Positions 1 through 5,108 of a stretch of 5,591 nucleotides of DNA are shown here, piece after piece. The stretch's first letter is position 1, and every line of letters starts with the position of its first letter. The notes beneath the pieces were generated by a model that searched no databases, was not told the DNA's origin, and saw nothing but the letters and a program-made list of their open reading frames with translations. The stretch is taken from positions 1 to 5,591 of the forward strand of contig JAUNUZ010000181.1 of NCBI GenBank assembly GCA_030537915.1, read 5' to 3'. Made by a program: the position numbers and the translations under genes. Source of the DNA: Micrococcales bacterium. GTDB lineage: Bacteria; Actinomycetota; Actinomycetes; Actinomycetales; Dermatophilaceae.

Positions 1-268
1 CGCCGGTGCTCATCGCCGCGACCGGGGGCAGCGCCCGGCACAGCCTCGTCCTCGATCACGCGCTGCGCCCCCTCTTTACGTTCCACCAGGCGACCACCGT
101 TCCCACCGGGGTCTTCGCGGCGACCGGCGACTTCGGCAGATCCGAGTCGGACGGTCTGAGTAGGTCGCAGATCCACCCCTCGCTGCCACCATCGTCCGGA
201 CCCGGCAGGACGACACGGACACCGCGTTCCCACCGCTCGCGGAGCTCCTCGCAGCACGGGCGGGCTGA
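1..268 (+). pseudogene. FMN reductase, 3' part only, with apparent frameshift
   Basis: The gene enters from the left edge. In the frame starting at base 3 the peptide reads PVLIAATGGSARHSLVLDHA, then ALRPLF and VPTGVFAATGDFG. This resembles the C-terminal half of NADPH-dependent FMN reductases of the CE1759 type, which supply reduced flavin to a partner luciferase-like monooxygenase. That partner, if present, would lie upstream and outside the window. From about base 164 the family-like reading moves to the frame of base 2 (VADPPLAATIV, then AFPPLAELLAARAG) and stops at TGA 266-268. The original frame instead continues with Ser/Arg/Pro-rich sequence to a stop at 306-308, inside the next gene's promoter. 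One base therefore seems to be missing near 161-185. This could be a real mutation or a sequencing error. I see no slippery heptamer for programmed frameshifting. Family identity is from memory of the conserved sequence, at moderate confidence. Confidence 0.68.
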
Positions 269-273
269 CCTTC

Positions 274-283
274 AGGCAAGCCT
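274..283. promoter_or_regulatory. Iron-box-like palindrome (possible DtxR/IdeR operator)
   Basis: AGGC-AA-GCCT is a perfect 4-bp inverted repeat with a 2-bp centre. Its core resembles the half-sites of actinobacterial DtxR/IdeR iron boxes (consensus TTAGGTTAGGCTAACCTAA). The outer bases match poorly, with about 9 of 19 positions shared overall. It ends 8 bp before a candidate -35 box of a predicted metal-ion transporter gene. This position suits iron- or manganese-dependent control. The match alone is weak; the context is what makes it notable. Confidence 0.33.
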
Positions 284-291
284 TTCCTTCC

Positions 292-320
292 ATGACAGAC
301 CGCCCTGACCAGCCTAGACT
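292..320 (+). promoter_or_regulatory. Promoter of the VIT transporter gene (-35 ATGACA, -10 TAGACT)
   Basis: ATGACA (292-297) and TAGACT (315-320) are separated by 17 bp. They match the vegetative consensus TTGACA/TATAAT at 5 and 4 positions. The -10 box ends 7 nt before GTG 328, so the transcript would begin at or very near the start codon and be leaderless. That layout is common in actinobacteria. It also means the upstream ATG at 292, which lies inside the -35 box, is probably not the translation start. Confidence 0.55.
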
Positions 321-327
321 CGATCTC

Positions 328-1098
328 GTGAGAGATTTTCAGACTCCTTCGACGGTCGAGCCGAGGAGCCCCGAGGCGCCCGTCAGCGACGCCCCCGCGC
401 ACGGGCCAGAGCCACACATGGCCTCGATCTCGCACCGGCTCAACGCGCTGCGGGCAGCCGTGCTCGGGGCCAACGACGGCATTGTCTCCACAGCGGGGCT
501 GGTCATCGGTGTCGCGGGGGCGACCACCGAGCAGCAGCCCGTCATGATCGCCGGCGTTGCCGGCCTCGTTGCCGGCGCGGTCTCCATGTCATTGGGCGAA
601 TACGTCTCGGTGAGCAGCCAGCGCGACAGCGAACGGGCCCTGGTCGCCAAGGAGCGCCGCGAGCTACGCGAGCAGCCCGAAGCGGAGCTGGAGGAGCTCG
701 TCGGACTCTACGAGGCGAAAGGACTATCGCGAGAGACCGCCACGTCTGTCGCGACCGAGCTCACCCAGAAGGACGCCCTGCGGGCGCACCTCGACGTCGA
801 GCTCGGGATCGACCCCGACGCGTTCGCGAGCCCGACGGTTGCCGCGGTCTCGTCGGCCGCCTCGTTCATCGTCGGCGGACTGTTGCCCGTCCTGGCGATT
901 TTGCTGGCCCCCATCGGGATCCGAGTCCCGATCACCTTCGCGATCGTGCTCGTCGCGCTTGCTCTCACCGGCGCCCTGGGCGCCTGGAGCGGTGGAGCGG
1001 CTCCGTTGCGGGCGGCTCTGCGGGTGACGATCGGCGGGGCTGTCGGGCTCGCGCTGACCTACCTCATCGGCAGCTTCTTCGGGACGCACCTCGGCTGA
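328..1098 (+). CDS. VIT1/CCC1-family Fe2+/Mn2+ transporter
   Basis: An integral membrane protein of the vacuolar iron transporter family, which moves Fe2+ or Mn2+ out of the cytoplasm by proton exchange. Numbered from GTG 328 (256 aa), the family motif GANDGIVST is at 47-55, with the conserved Asp at 50. The second helix (about 71-95) carries Met87 in AVSMSLGEYVS. Asp50 and Met87 have the same spacing as the metal-path Asp43/Met80 of plant VIT1. A charged cytoplasmic domain (about 98-165) contains Glu109, 112, 120 and 123, in the E-x2-E-x7-E-x2-E pattern that binds metal in plant VIT1. Three more hydrophobic helices follow at about 170-193, 200-220 and 231-252, giving the usual five. The start is chosen from the leaderless promoter. 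ATG 292 (268 aa) and ATG 418 (just before the conserved region) are alternatives. Residues 1-30 are acidic, Pro-rich and unconserved. It is probably monocistronic. Whether iron or manganese is the substrate cannot be read from the sequence. Confidence 0.9.
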   Translation: MRDFQTPSTVEPRSPEAPVSDAPAHGPEPHMASISHRLNALRAAVLGANDGIVSTAGLVIGVAGATTEQQPVMIAGVAGLVAGAVSMSLGEYVSVSSQRDSERALVAKERRELREQPEAELEELVGLYEAKGLSRETATSVATELTQKDALRAHLDVELGIDPDAFASPTVAAVSSAASFIVGGLLPVLAILLAPIGIRVPITFAIVLVALALTGALGAWSGGAAPLRAALRVTIGGAVGLALTYLIGSFFGTHLG

Positions 1099-1170
1099 CG
1101 CGAGCTGTCGCTAGGCATCTCTACCTCTGTTCCGATATGTACGGATAGATTGCGATCAACGGAGTCTGAC

Positions 1171-1186
1171 GTGAGGCCGACCTCAC
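1171..1186. promoter_or_regulatory. Inverted repeat upstream of ogt (possible operator)
   Basis: GTGAGG-CCGA-CCTCAC is a perfect 6-bp inverted repeat with a 4-bp centre, in the 144-bp gap between the VIT and ogt genes. A weak -10-like TACGGT lies at 1208-1213, so the repeat would cover or abut its -35 region. Another weak -10-like box, TAGATT, is at 1146-1151. The 5-bp half-sites TGAGG/CCTCA are the same as those in front of the marR gene at 3851, but spaced 4 bp apart instead of 3. The function is unknown. It could be a regulator site or a chance GC-rich palindrome. Confidence 0.35.
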
Positions 1187-1242
1187 CGATCGCGGCCGCT
1201 CACCGACTACGGTGCATGCACATCATTGCGAAGGGCAGCGTC

Positions 1243-1746
1243 ATGACCGTCCGCCACGCCCTACTGGGCAGCCCCCTCGGCCCCCTCACCCTGAGCGCCG
1301 ACAGCGAGGGCCTGCGCGGGATCTACTTTGCGGGCCATCGCCATCCGCCGCGGCAGGACTCCCTCGGGGAGCAGGTGCAGGTAGCGGTGGACCCTTTGTT
1401 GTCGCAGGTAGCAGGACAGCTGGCCGAATACTTCGACCATGCCCGAACTTCGTTCGACCTCCCTCTCACGCCCGTCGGCCCGGCATTCCACCAGCGGGTC
1501 TGGGATCGGCTGCGAGCCATCGACTACGGCGAGCGGATGACCTACGGCGCCATCGCGACCGAGCTCGGCGATCCGAGACTCGCGCGAGCCGTAGGGGCTG
1601 CGGTCGGCCGCAATCCGATTTCGATCGTCGTGCCGTGCCACCGGGTCGTGGGCAGCACCGGCCGGCTCACCGGCTTCGCGGGCGGGTTGGACCGCAAGGC
1701 CTGGCTGCTCGCTCTCGAGGGCGCCGGCGAGCCGGCCCTCTTCTGA
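1243..1746 (+). CDS. ogt: Methylated-DNA--protein-cysteine S-methyltransferase
   Basis: Repairs O6-alkylguanine (and O4-alkylthymine) by moving the alkyl group irreversibly onto its own cysteine. The 167-aa protein has the usual length for Ogt-type enzymes without an Ada N-terminus. A variable N-terminal domain occupies about 1-75. The conserved C-terminal domain begins at AFHQRVWDRL (81-90) and continues with YGERMTYGAIA (95-105), which carries the Tyr used for base flipping (Tyr101). Next come the arginine finger in RAVGAAVGRNP (Arg115), the Asn hinge (Asn124), the active site PCHRVVG (131-137, Cys132) and TGFAGGLDRKAWLLALE. All key residues are present, so it should be active. ATG 1243 is chosen because GAAGGG (1230-1235) lies 7 nt upstream and the family alignment begins there. 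In-frame TTG 1150 would add 31 unconserved residues. It converges with the ABC exporter gene, whose end is 122 bp away. Confidence 0.95.
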   Translation: MTVRHALLGSPLGPLTLSADSEGLRGIYFAGHRHPPRQDSLGEQVQVAVDPLLSQVAGQLAEYFDHARTSFDLPLTPVGPAFHQRVWDRLRAIDYGERMTYGAIATELGDPRLARAVGAAVGRNPISIVVPCHRVVGSTGRLTGFAGGLDRKAWLLALEGAGEPALF

Positions 1747-1760
1747 GCCGACTGGATCCA

Positions 1761-1778
1761 GCGCCCGGGCGGGGGCGC
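1761..1778. terminator. Small GC stem-loop between convergent ogt and exporter genes
   Basis: GCGCCC (1761-1766) pairs with GGGCGC (1773-1778) around a 6-nt loop, 14 bp after the ogt stop. No T-run follows on either strand. It could slow transcription coming from either side, but such stems are frequent by chance in this base composition. The rest of the 122-bp gap shows nothing else convincing. Confidence 0.27.
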
Positions 1779-1868
1779 AGAAGTATCCATCCGGGCCACC
1801 CACGACGGCACGTGCGAGAGTGCCCACCACCGACTCGACAGGGCCTGCAGCGCGCCCCCGGATCACCC

Positions 1869-3791
1869 TCAGACCGCGACTCGATCGATGGGGCTCGGGC
1901 CGGTCGATGCCCTCGCAACCTGGGAGAGGTGGGCGTATCGCCCATCCCGCGCGAGCAGCTCGGCGTGTGTGCCGACCTCGGTGACCCGACCGTAATCGAG
2001 GACGACGATCTGGTCGGCGTCTCGGATCGTGCTCAGTCGATGCGCGATGGTGATCGTCGTGCGGCCGACGGAGAGCGCGTCGAGAGCCGCCTGCAGTTCA
2101 CGCTCGGTGTCATTGTCCAGTGCACTGGTGGCCTCGTCGAGAACGAGGATGCGCGGGTCGCGCAGGATGGTCCGCGCGATCGCGAGGCGCTGCTGCTCCC
2201 CGCCGGAGAACCGGTAGCCACGGGCGCCGACGATCGTGTCGAGCCCTTCGGGCAAGGTGGCGACGAGGTCGGCGATCTGCGCGGTCTCCAGAGCGCGCCA
2301 CACCTGGGCGTCGTCGGCGGTCGGCCGCGCGAGCAGCAGGTTGTCCCGGATCGAGGCGTGCACGAGATAGGTCTCTTGCGAGACCACCCCCACCAGGCGT
2401 GCGAGGTTGTCGCTGCTCAGGCTCCGCACGTCGACACCGTCGATGGTGACCCGGCCGGCCGTTGGGTCGTAGAGCCTTGAAACCAGAGCGGCGAATGTCG
2501 ACTTGCCCGAACCGGTGACGCCGACGAGGGCGAGCGCCGAACCGGCCGCGGCGGTGACGCTCACGGCGTCCAGTGCGGTCGTGTCGGCCTGCGGGTAGGC
2601 GAAGGTCACGTCCTCGAAGCGGACCTCTCCCCGGGCGCCGGCCGGGTCGAGCACGACGGGGTGAGCGGGCTCGGGCACATCGACCGGCAGGTCGAGGTAG
2701 CCGAAGATACGCGACAGCAGCGCCATCGAGGCGACCCAGTCGGCGCCGGTGTTGAGCAGCCCCATGAGCGGGCGAAAGATCGCACCCTGGAGCGTTGTGA
2801 AGGCGATGAGCGTGCCGATCGTCATACCGCCGCTTGTCGCGGGAAGCCCGGCGACGAGGTAGATGAGGGCCGGGATCAGCGCGAAGATGATCTGCATCGT
2901 CGCCATCCGCCACCGTCCGGCGAGCTCGGAGGCCAGCTGAAGGTCTACGAGCTGCCCAGATGTCGCGGCGAACTCGCTCGAGCGGCGGCCGGCCAGCCCG
3001 AGCGTCTTGTTCAATCGGGCACCGCTGACCGAGAGCGACTCCTCGATCTGGGCGTTGAGGTCGGACAGGCGGCGCTGCAATTTAGCGGTGATGTCCCGGC
3101 GCACGAGCGCGACCCGGCGGGTCAGCCAGATCGACGGCGGGATAACCAGCAGGCTGAGCAGCGAGAGTCGCCAGCTCAGCGCGACCATGGCGACGCAGGT
3201 CGCAACGGCCGTCGTGAAGTTCGAGGCGATCGAGGTCGCGGCCGAGGTGACAACGGATTGCATCCCACCGACGTCGTTCGTGAGCCGCGAGGTCACCTCT
3301 CCGCCCCGCGTGCGGGTGAAGAAGGAGAGCGACTGGCGCTCGAGGTGGTCGAAGACCCGCGTGCGCAGGTGATGCATGACTCCCTGGCCGACTCGGCTGG
3401 AGATCCACGTCTGGAGTACGCCCAAGAGTTGGGTCACGACGGTGGCCGCGACCATCGCGCCTACCGCGATGAGCAGCAGCCGCACATCTTGGTGCGGGAT
3501 CGCGTCGTCCACGATCGAGCGGATGAGGAAGGGCTGCACCATACCGAGCACGGAGGTCGCGACGATGATGAGCGTCACGACGGACACCTGCGCGCGGAAG
3601 GGTCGGAAGAGGCCGGTCACGCGCCGGAACGAGACCGGCGATTCGTCGAGTTGGGCGCGGTCGCGCGGATCGATGCGCGCGGAGCGGCCGACGGGGCGAA
3701 CGGGGCCGCTTCCCCAGGATGCCGTGGGGTGGCCGCCGCGGCTCGGCGCCGAGCGGGTGGCAGAAGTGGTCGTCATCGTGTGGCGTTGCAC
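1869..3791 (-). CDS. ABC half-exporter: fused permease and ATPase (multidrug/lipid type)
   Basis: A 640-aa type-IV (ABCB/MsbA-like) half-transporter that would export hydrophobic drugs, toxins or lipids from the membrane using ATP, as a dimer. After a Ser/Thr/Pro-rich tail (1-55), six membrane helices span about 65-345, including about 69-89, 104-125, 185-205, 209-225 and 300-335. The coupling-helix region SFFTRTRGGEVTSRLTNDV is at 156-174. The nucleotide-binding domain follows: A-loop Tyr399, Walker A GVTGSGKST (424-432), Q-loop Gln472, signature FSGGEQQR (528-535), Walker B ILVLDE (548-553) with catalytic Glu553, D-loop SALD (556-559) and H-loop His584. Every ATPase residue is intact, so a homodimer is possible. 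GTG 3791 is preferred because AAGGG (minus strand, 3801-3797) lies 5 nt upstream. ATG at 3776, five codons later, is less well spaced. It is divergent from a MarR regulator, which points to an inducible efflux pump. The substrate cannot be deduced. Confidence 0.94.
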   Translation of the reverse strand: MQRHTMTTTSATRSAPSRGGHPTASWGSGPVRPVGRSARIDPRDRAQLDESPVSFRRVTGLFRPFRAQVSVVTLIIVATSVLGMVQPFLIRSIVDDAIPHQDVRLLLIAVGAMVAATVVTQLLGVLQTWISSRVGQGVMHHLRTRVFDHLERQSLSFFTRTRGGEVTSRLTNDVGGMQSVVTSAATSIASNFTTAVATCVAMVALSWRLSLLSLLVIPPSIWLTRRVALVRRDITAKLQRRLSDLNAQIEESLSVSGARLNKTLGLAGRRSSEFAATSGQLVDLQLASELAGRWRMATMQIIFALIPALIYLVAGLPATSGGMTIGTLIAFTTLQGAIFRPLMGLLNTGADWVASMALLSRIFGYLDLPVDVPEPAHPVVLDPAGARGEVRFEDVTFAYPQADTTALDAVSVTAAAGSALALVGVTGSGKSTFAALVSRLYDPTAGRVTIDGVDVRSLSSDNLARLVGVVSQETYLVHASIRDNLLLARPTADDAQVWRALETAQIADLVATLPEGLDTIVGARGYRFSGGEQQRLAIARTILRDPRILVLDEATSALDNDTERELQAALDALSVGRTTITIAHRLSTIRDADQIVVLDYGRVTEVGTHAELLARDGRYAHLSQVARASTGPSPIDRVAV

Positions 3792-3827
3792 CCTTTCCCT
3801 TAGAGGTGATCGTGACCGGCTCGTCCT

Positions 3828-3840
3828 TCAGGTGACCCGT
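3828..3840. promoter_or_regulatory. Degenerate second copy of the MarR operator
   Basis: TCAGGTGACCCGT matches the 13-bp palindrome at 3851-3863 at 8 of 13 positions and keeps the central AGGT-N-ACC intact. Its centre is 23 bp from that of the main palindrome, roughly two helical turns. It would sit around the transcription start of the exporter promoter proposed at 3847-3875. A still weaker copy (GAGGTGA) is at 3803-3809. Confidence 0.35.
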
Positions 3841-3846
3841 TCGTCG

Positions 3847-3875
3847 TTTATGAGGTTACCTCACTATGAGGCGAA
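3847..3875 (-). promoter_or_regulatory. Candidate promoter of the ABC exporter gene
   Basis: Read on the minus strand, TTCGCC (3875-3870) and CATAAA (3852-3847) are separated by 17 bp. They match the -35 and -10 consensus at 3 and 4 positions. The spacer contains the main inverted repeat, so a bound dimer would block polymerase. Transcription would start near 3840 and leave a leader of about 50 nt that carries the AAGGG ribosome site. This is a weak consensus match. Confidence 0.3.
3851..3871. promoter_or_regulatory. Probable MarR operator: three alternating TGAGG/CCTCA half-sites
   Basis: TGAGGT-T-ACCTCA (3851-3863) is a perfect 13-bp palindrome. A further TGAGG at 3867-3871 makes a second inverted pair with the CCTCA at 3859-3863. 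The three 5-bp half-sites thus lie exactly 8 bp apart in alternating orientation. The array is between the divergent exporter and marR genes and overlaps both candidate promoters. This is the usual position of a MarR-family operator that controls itself and its pump. Confidence 0.65.
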
Positions 3876-3896
3876 CATCATGGCTGCGACTAACAT
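3868..3896 (+). promoter_or_regulatory. Promoter of marR, leaderless type (-10 TAACAT)
   Basis: TAACAT (3891-3896) is a 4/6 match to the -10 consensus and ends 6 nt before ATG 3903, so the mRNA would start at the A of the start codon. There is no ribosome-binding site upstream, which agrees with a leaderless transcript. The -35 region (about 3868-3873) has no good match and overlaps the third operator half-site. This suggests a weak promoter directly occluded by repressor. Confidence 0.5.
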
Positions 3897-3902
3897 TCCC
3901 GC

Positions 3903-4343
3903 ATGCACGACGACGAGATCGAGGCGGCTCTGGCGGACCTCATTCCACGGTCCTTCCGCGGCTACCGGCGGCGGATGGCGCAGCGCCTCCAGATCGGCGA
4001 TCTGCCACCCCACCAGGCTCGGGCGCTGCGGATGATCGAGCGGGACGGTCCCATGCGAGCGGGGGAACTCGCCCGCCGCCTGCGCATCGCGCCGCGCTCC
4101 GCGACCGAGGTCATCGACGGCCTGGCCGACCGGGAGTTGGTATGCCGCAAGCCCGATCCGATCGATCGGCGCGCCATGATCGTCGAGGTCACCGATGCGG
4201 CCGAGGCCGTCCTGGCGCGGACCGACGCGATGCGCCGGGCCGTGATCCACGACTACACGAACGGGATGTCGGCAGCCGATCGCCGCGAGCTCGTCCGGCT
4301 GCTCACCCGGCTTGTCGACGAACCCGACTGCCTGCCCACCTGA
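3903..4343 (+). CDS. MarR-family transcriptional regulator
   Basis: A 146-aa winged-helix regulator of typical MarR length, expected to bind palindromic DNA as a dimer and release it when it binds a small molecule. An N-terminal helix (5-30) is rich in Arg. LPPHQARALRMIERDGPM (34-51) is the helix preceding the reading head, and AGELARRLRI (53-62) leads into the recognition helix APRSATEVIDGLADRELV (63-80). The wing carries RKPDPIDRRAMIVEVT (82-97), including the family's DxxDRR motif. A C-terminal helix pair (about 98-138) forms the dimer interface. One Cys (81) lies beside the wing and another near the C-terminus (142). Redox sensing is not implied by this alone. The start is set by the leaderless promoter. 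The divergent exporter gene 111 bp away and the half-site array between them indicate autoregulation plus control of the pump, most likely repression. The ligand is unknown. Confidence 0.92.
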   Translation: MHDDEIEAALADLIPRSFRGYRRRMAQRLQIGDLPPHQARALRMIERDGPMRAGELARRLRIAPRSATEVIDGLADRELVCRKPDPIDRRAMIVEVTDAAEAVLARTDAMRRAVIHDYTNGMSAADRRELVRLLTRLVDEPDCLPT

Positions 4344-4372
4344 TCGATTCCCGGACGCTGCGGTGCACGGGA

Positions 4373-4392
4373 GCGTGCGCAACGGCGCATGC
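4373..4392. other. Stem-loop in the marR-tag gap
   Basis: GCGTGCGC (4373-4380) and GCGCATGC (4385-4392) form an 8-bp stem with one G-T pair and an AACG loop, 30 bp after the marR stop. There is no T-run. It could be a weak terminator for marR or a protein-binding palindrome before the glycosylase gene. No convincing promoter for the next gene is visible in this 87-bp gap, so readthrough from marR remains possible. Confidence 0.3.
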
Positions 4393-4430
4393 GATCCGTG
4401 GCTGTCGGTGCCGGCTGCCAGAGTTCGACC

Positions 4431-5084
4431 ATGGACGAGACGCGGGTGCCAGAGGAGACCCATCCCGATACCGAGGTAGCCATCGGAGACGACGGCCTGG
4501 GCCGTCCGCGATGGGCGTCGCGAGACCCGCTGCTGCGGGAGTACTACGACACCGAGTGGGGCATGCCGGTGCGCGACGAGCGAGGGCTCTTTGAGCGGCT
4601 GAGCCTGGAGGCGTTCCAGTCGGGCCTGTCGTGGGCGACGATCCTTCGCAAGCGTCCCGCCTTCCGCGCGGCCTTCGACGACTTCGATCCGGACGCTGTG
4701 GCGGGCTACGGGCCCGCCCAGGTCGAGCGCCTCATGGGCGATCCCGGGATCGTGCGCAACCGACGCAAGATCGAGGCGACAATCGGCAATGCGGGGGCGA
4801 CGATCCGGCTGCGTCCGCAGGGTGGGCTACCCGATCTCGTCTGGTCCTTCCAGCCGACGCAGACACCTGCACCGATCACTCAGGCCGAGGTTCCGAGTAG
4901 TTCAGCGGAGTCGATCGCCCTCGCGCGGGAGCTCAAGCGGCGCGGCTTCGCCTTCGTGGGGCCGACGACGATCTTCGCGCTGATGGAGGCGGTCGGCGTG
5001 GTCGACACCCACCTGCTCGGCAGCCACCGACGGGGCAGCTCCGGCGTATGGGCGAGGCGAGCCCGCCTGGACCTGCGTCCGTAG
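4431..5084 (+). CDS. tag: DNA-3-methyladenine glycosylase I family protein, zinc-site variant
   Basis: A helix-hairpin-helix base-excision enzyme of the Tag family, expected to remove 3-methyladenine from alkylated DNA. Numbered from ATG 4431 (217 aa), the family signature DPLLREYYDTEWGMPVRDE (32-50) is followed by LFERLSLEAFQSGLSW (53-68), which holds the catalytic-pocket Glu60 and Trp68 (Glu38/Trp46 of E. coli Tag). Then come DPGIVRNRRKIEATIGNA (104-121), DLVWSFQP (135-142) and LKRRGFAFVGPTT (168-180). By alignment from memory to E. coli Tag, the four zinc-snap ligands Cys4, His17, His175 and Cys179 correspond to Pro26, Tyr39, His194 and Ser198. Three are thus lost, and pocket Tyr13 becomes Leu35. 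The first 24 residues are acidic and unconserved. ATG 4389 (231 aa) is an alternative start; it lies inside a stem-loop, and neither start has a clear ribosome site. The C-terminal RRGSSGVW replaces the usual Cys-rich end. Substrate range may differ from classical Tag. Confidence 0.9.
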   Translation: MDETRVPEETHPDTEVAIGDDGLGRPRWASRDPLLREYYDTEWGMPVRDERGLFERLSLEAFQSGLSWATILRKRPAFRAAFDDFDPDAVAGYGPAQVERLMGDPGIVRNRRKIEATIGNAGATIRLRPQGGLPDLVWSFQPTQTPAPITQAEVPSSSAESIALARELKRRGFAFVGPTTIFALMEAVGVVDTHLLGSHRRGSSGVWARRARLDLRP

Positions 5085-5099
5085 GCCCAGGCGGGCTCG
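5058..5099. terminator. 13-bp perfect stem-loop shared by convergent genes
   Basis: CGAGCCCGCCTGG (5058-5070) pairs perfectly with CCAGGCGGGCTCG (5087-5099) around a 16-nt loop. The left arm is inside the last codons of the glycosylase gene, whose TAG stop (5082-5084) lies in the loop. The right arm ends 9 bp before the stop of the opposing gene. No T-run follows on either strand. The position between two convergent genes suggests a bidirectional terminator or mRNA 3'-end stabiliser of the T-less type often seen in GC-rich actinobacteria. Confidence 0.6.
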
Positions 5100-5108
5100 G
5101 GGCGCCGA

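Noticed and set aside
137..190. Programmed ribosomal frameshift in the FMN reductase gene
   Set aside because: There is no slippery heptamer and no strong downstream pseudoknot-like stem. A missing base is the simpler explanation.
1131..1145. TCCG...CGGA short palindrome between the VIT and ogt genes
   Set aside because: The arms are only 4 bp with a 7-bp centre and no known match, so it is likely to occur by chance.
1212..2480. Open + frame of 422 codons across ogt and the exporter's 3' end
   Set aside because: It overlaps ogt in another frame and is antisense to the ATPase domain. The peptide is Arg/Gly/Pro-rich with no motifs, as expected of a shadow frame in GC-rich DNA.
2661..3803. Open + frame of 380 codons antisense to the exporter
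   Set aside because: The peptide is almost entirely charged and Gly/Ala/Arg-rich with no family features. The opposite strand carries all the ABC motifs.
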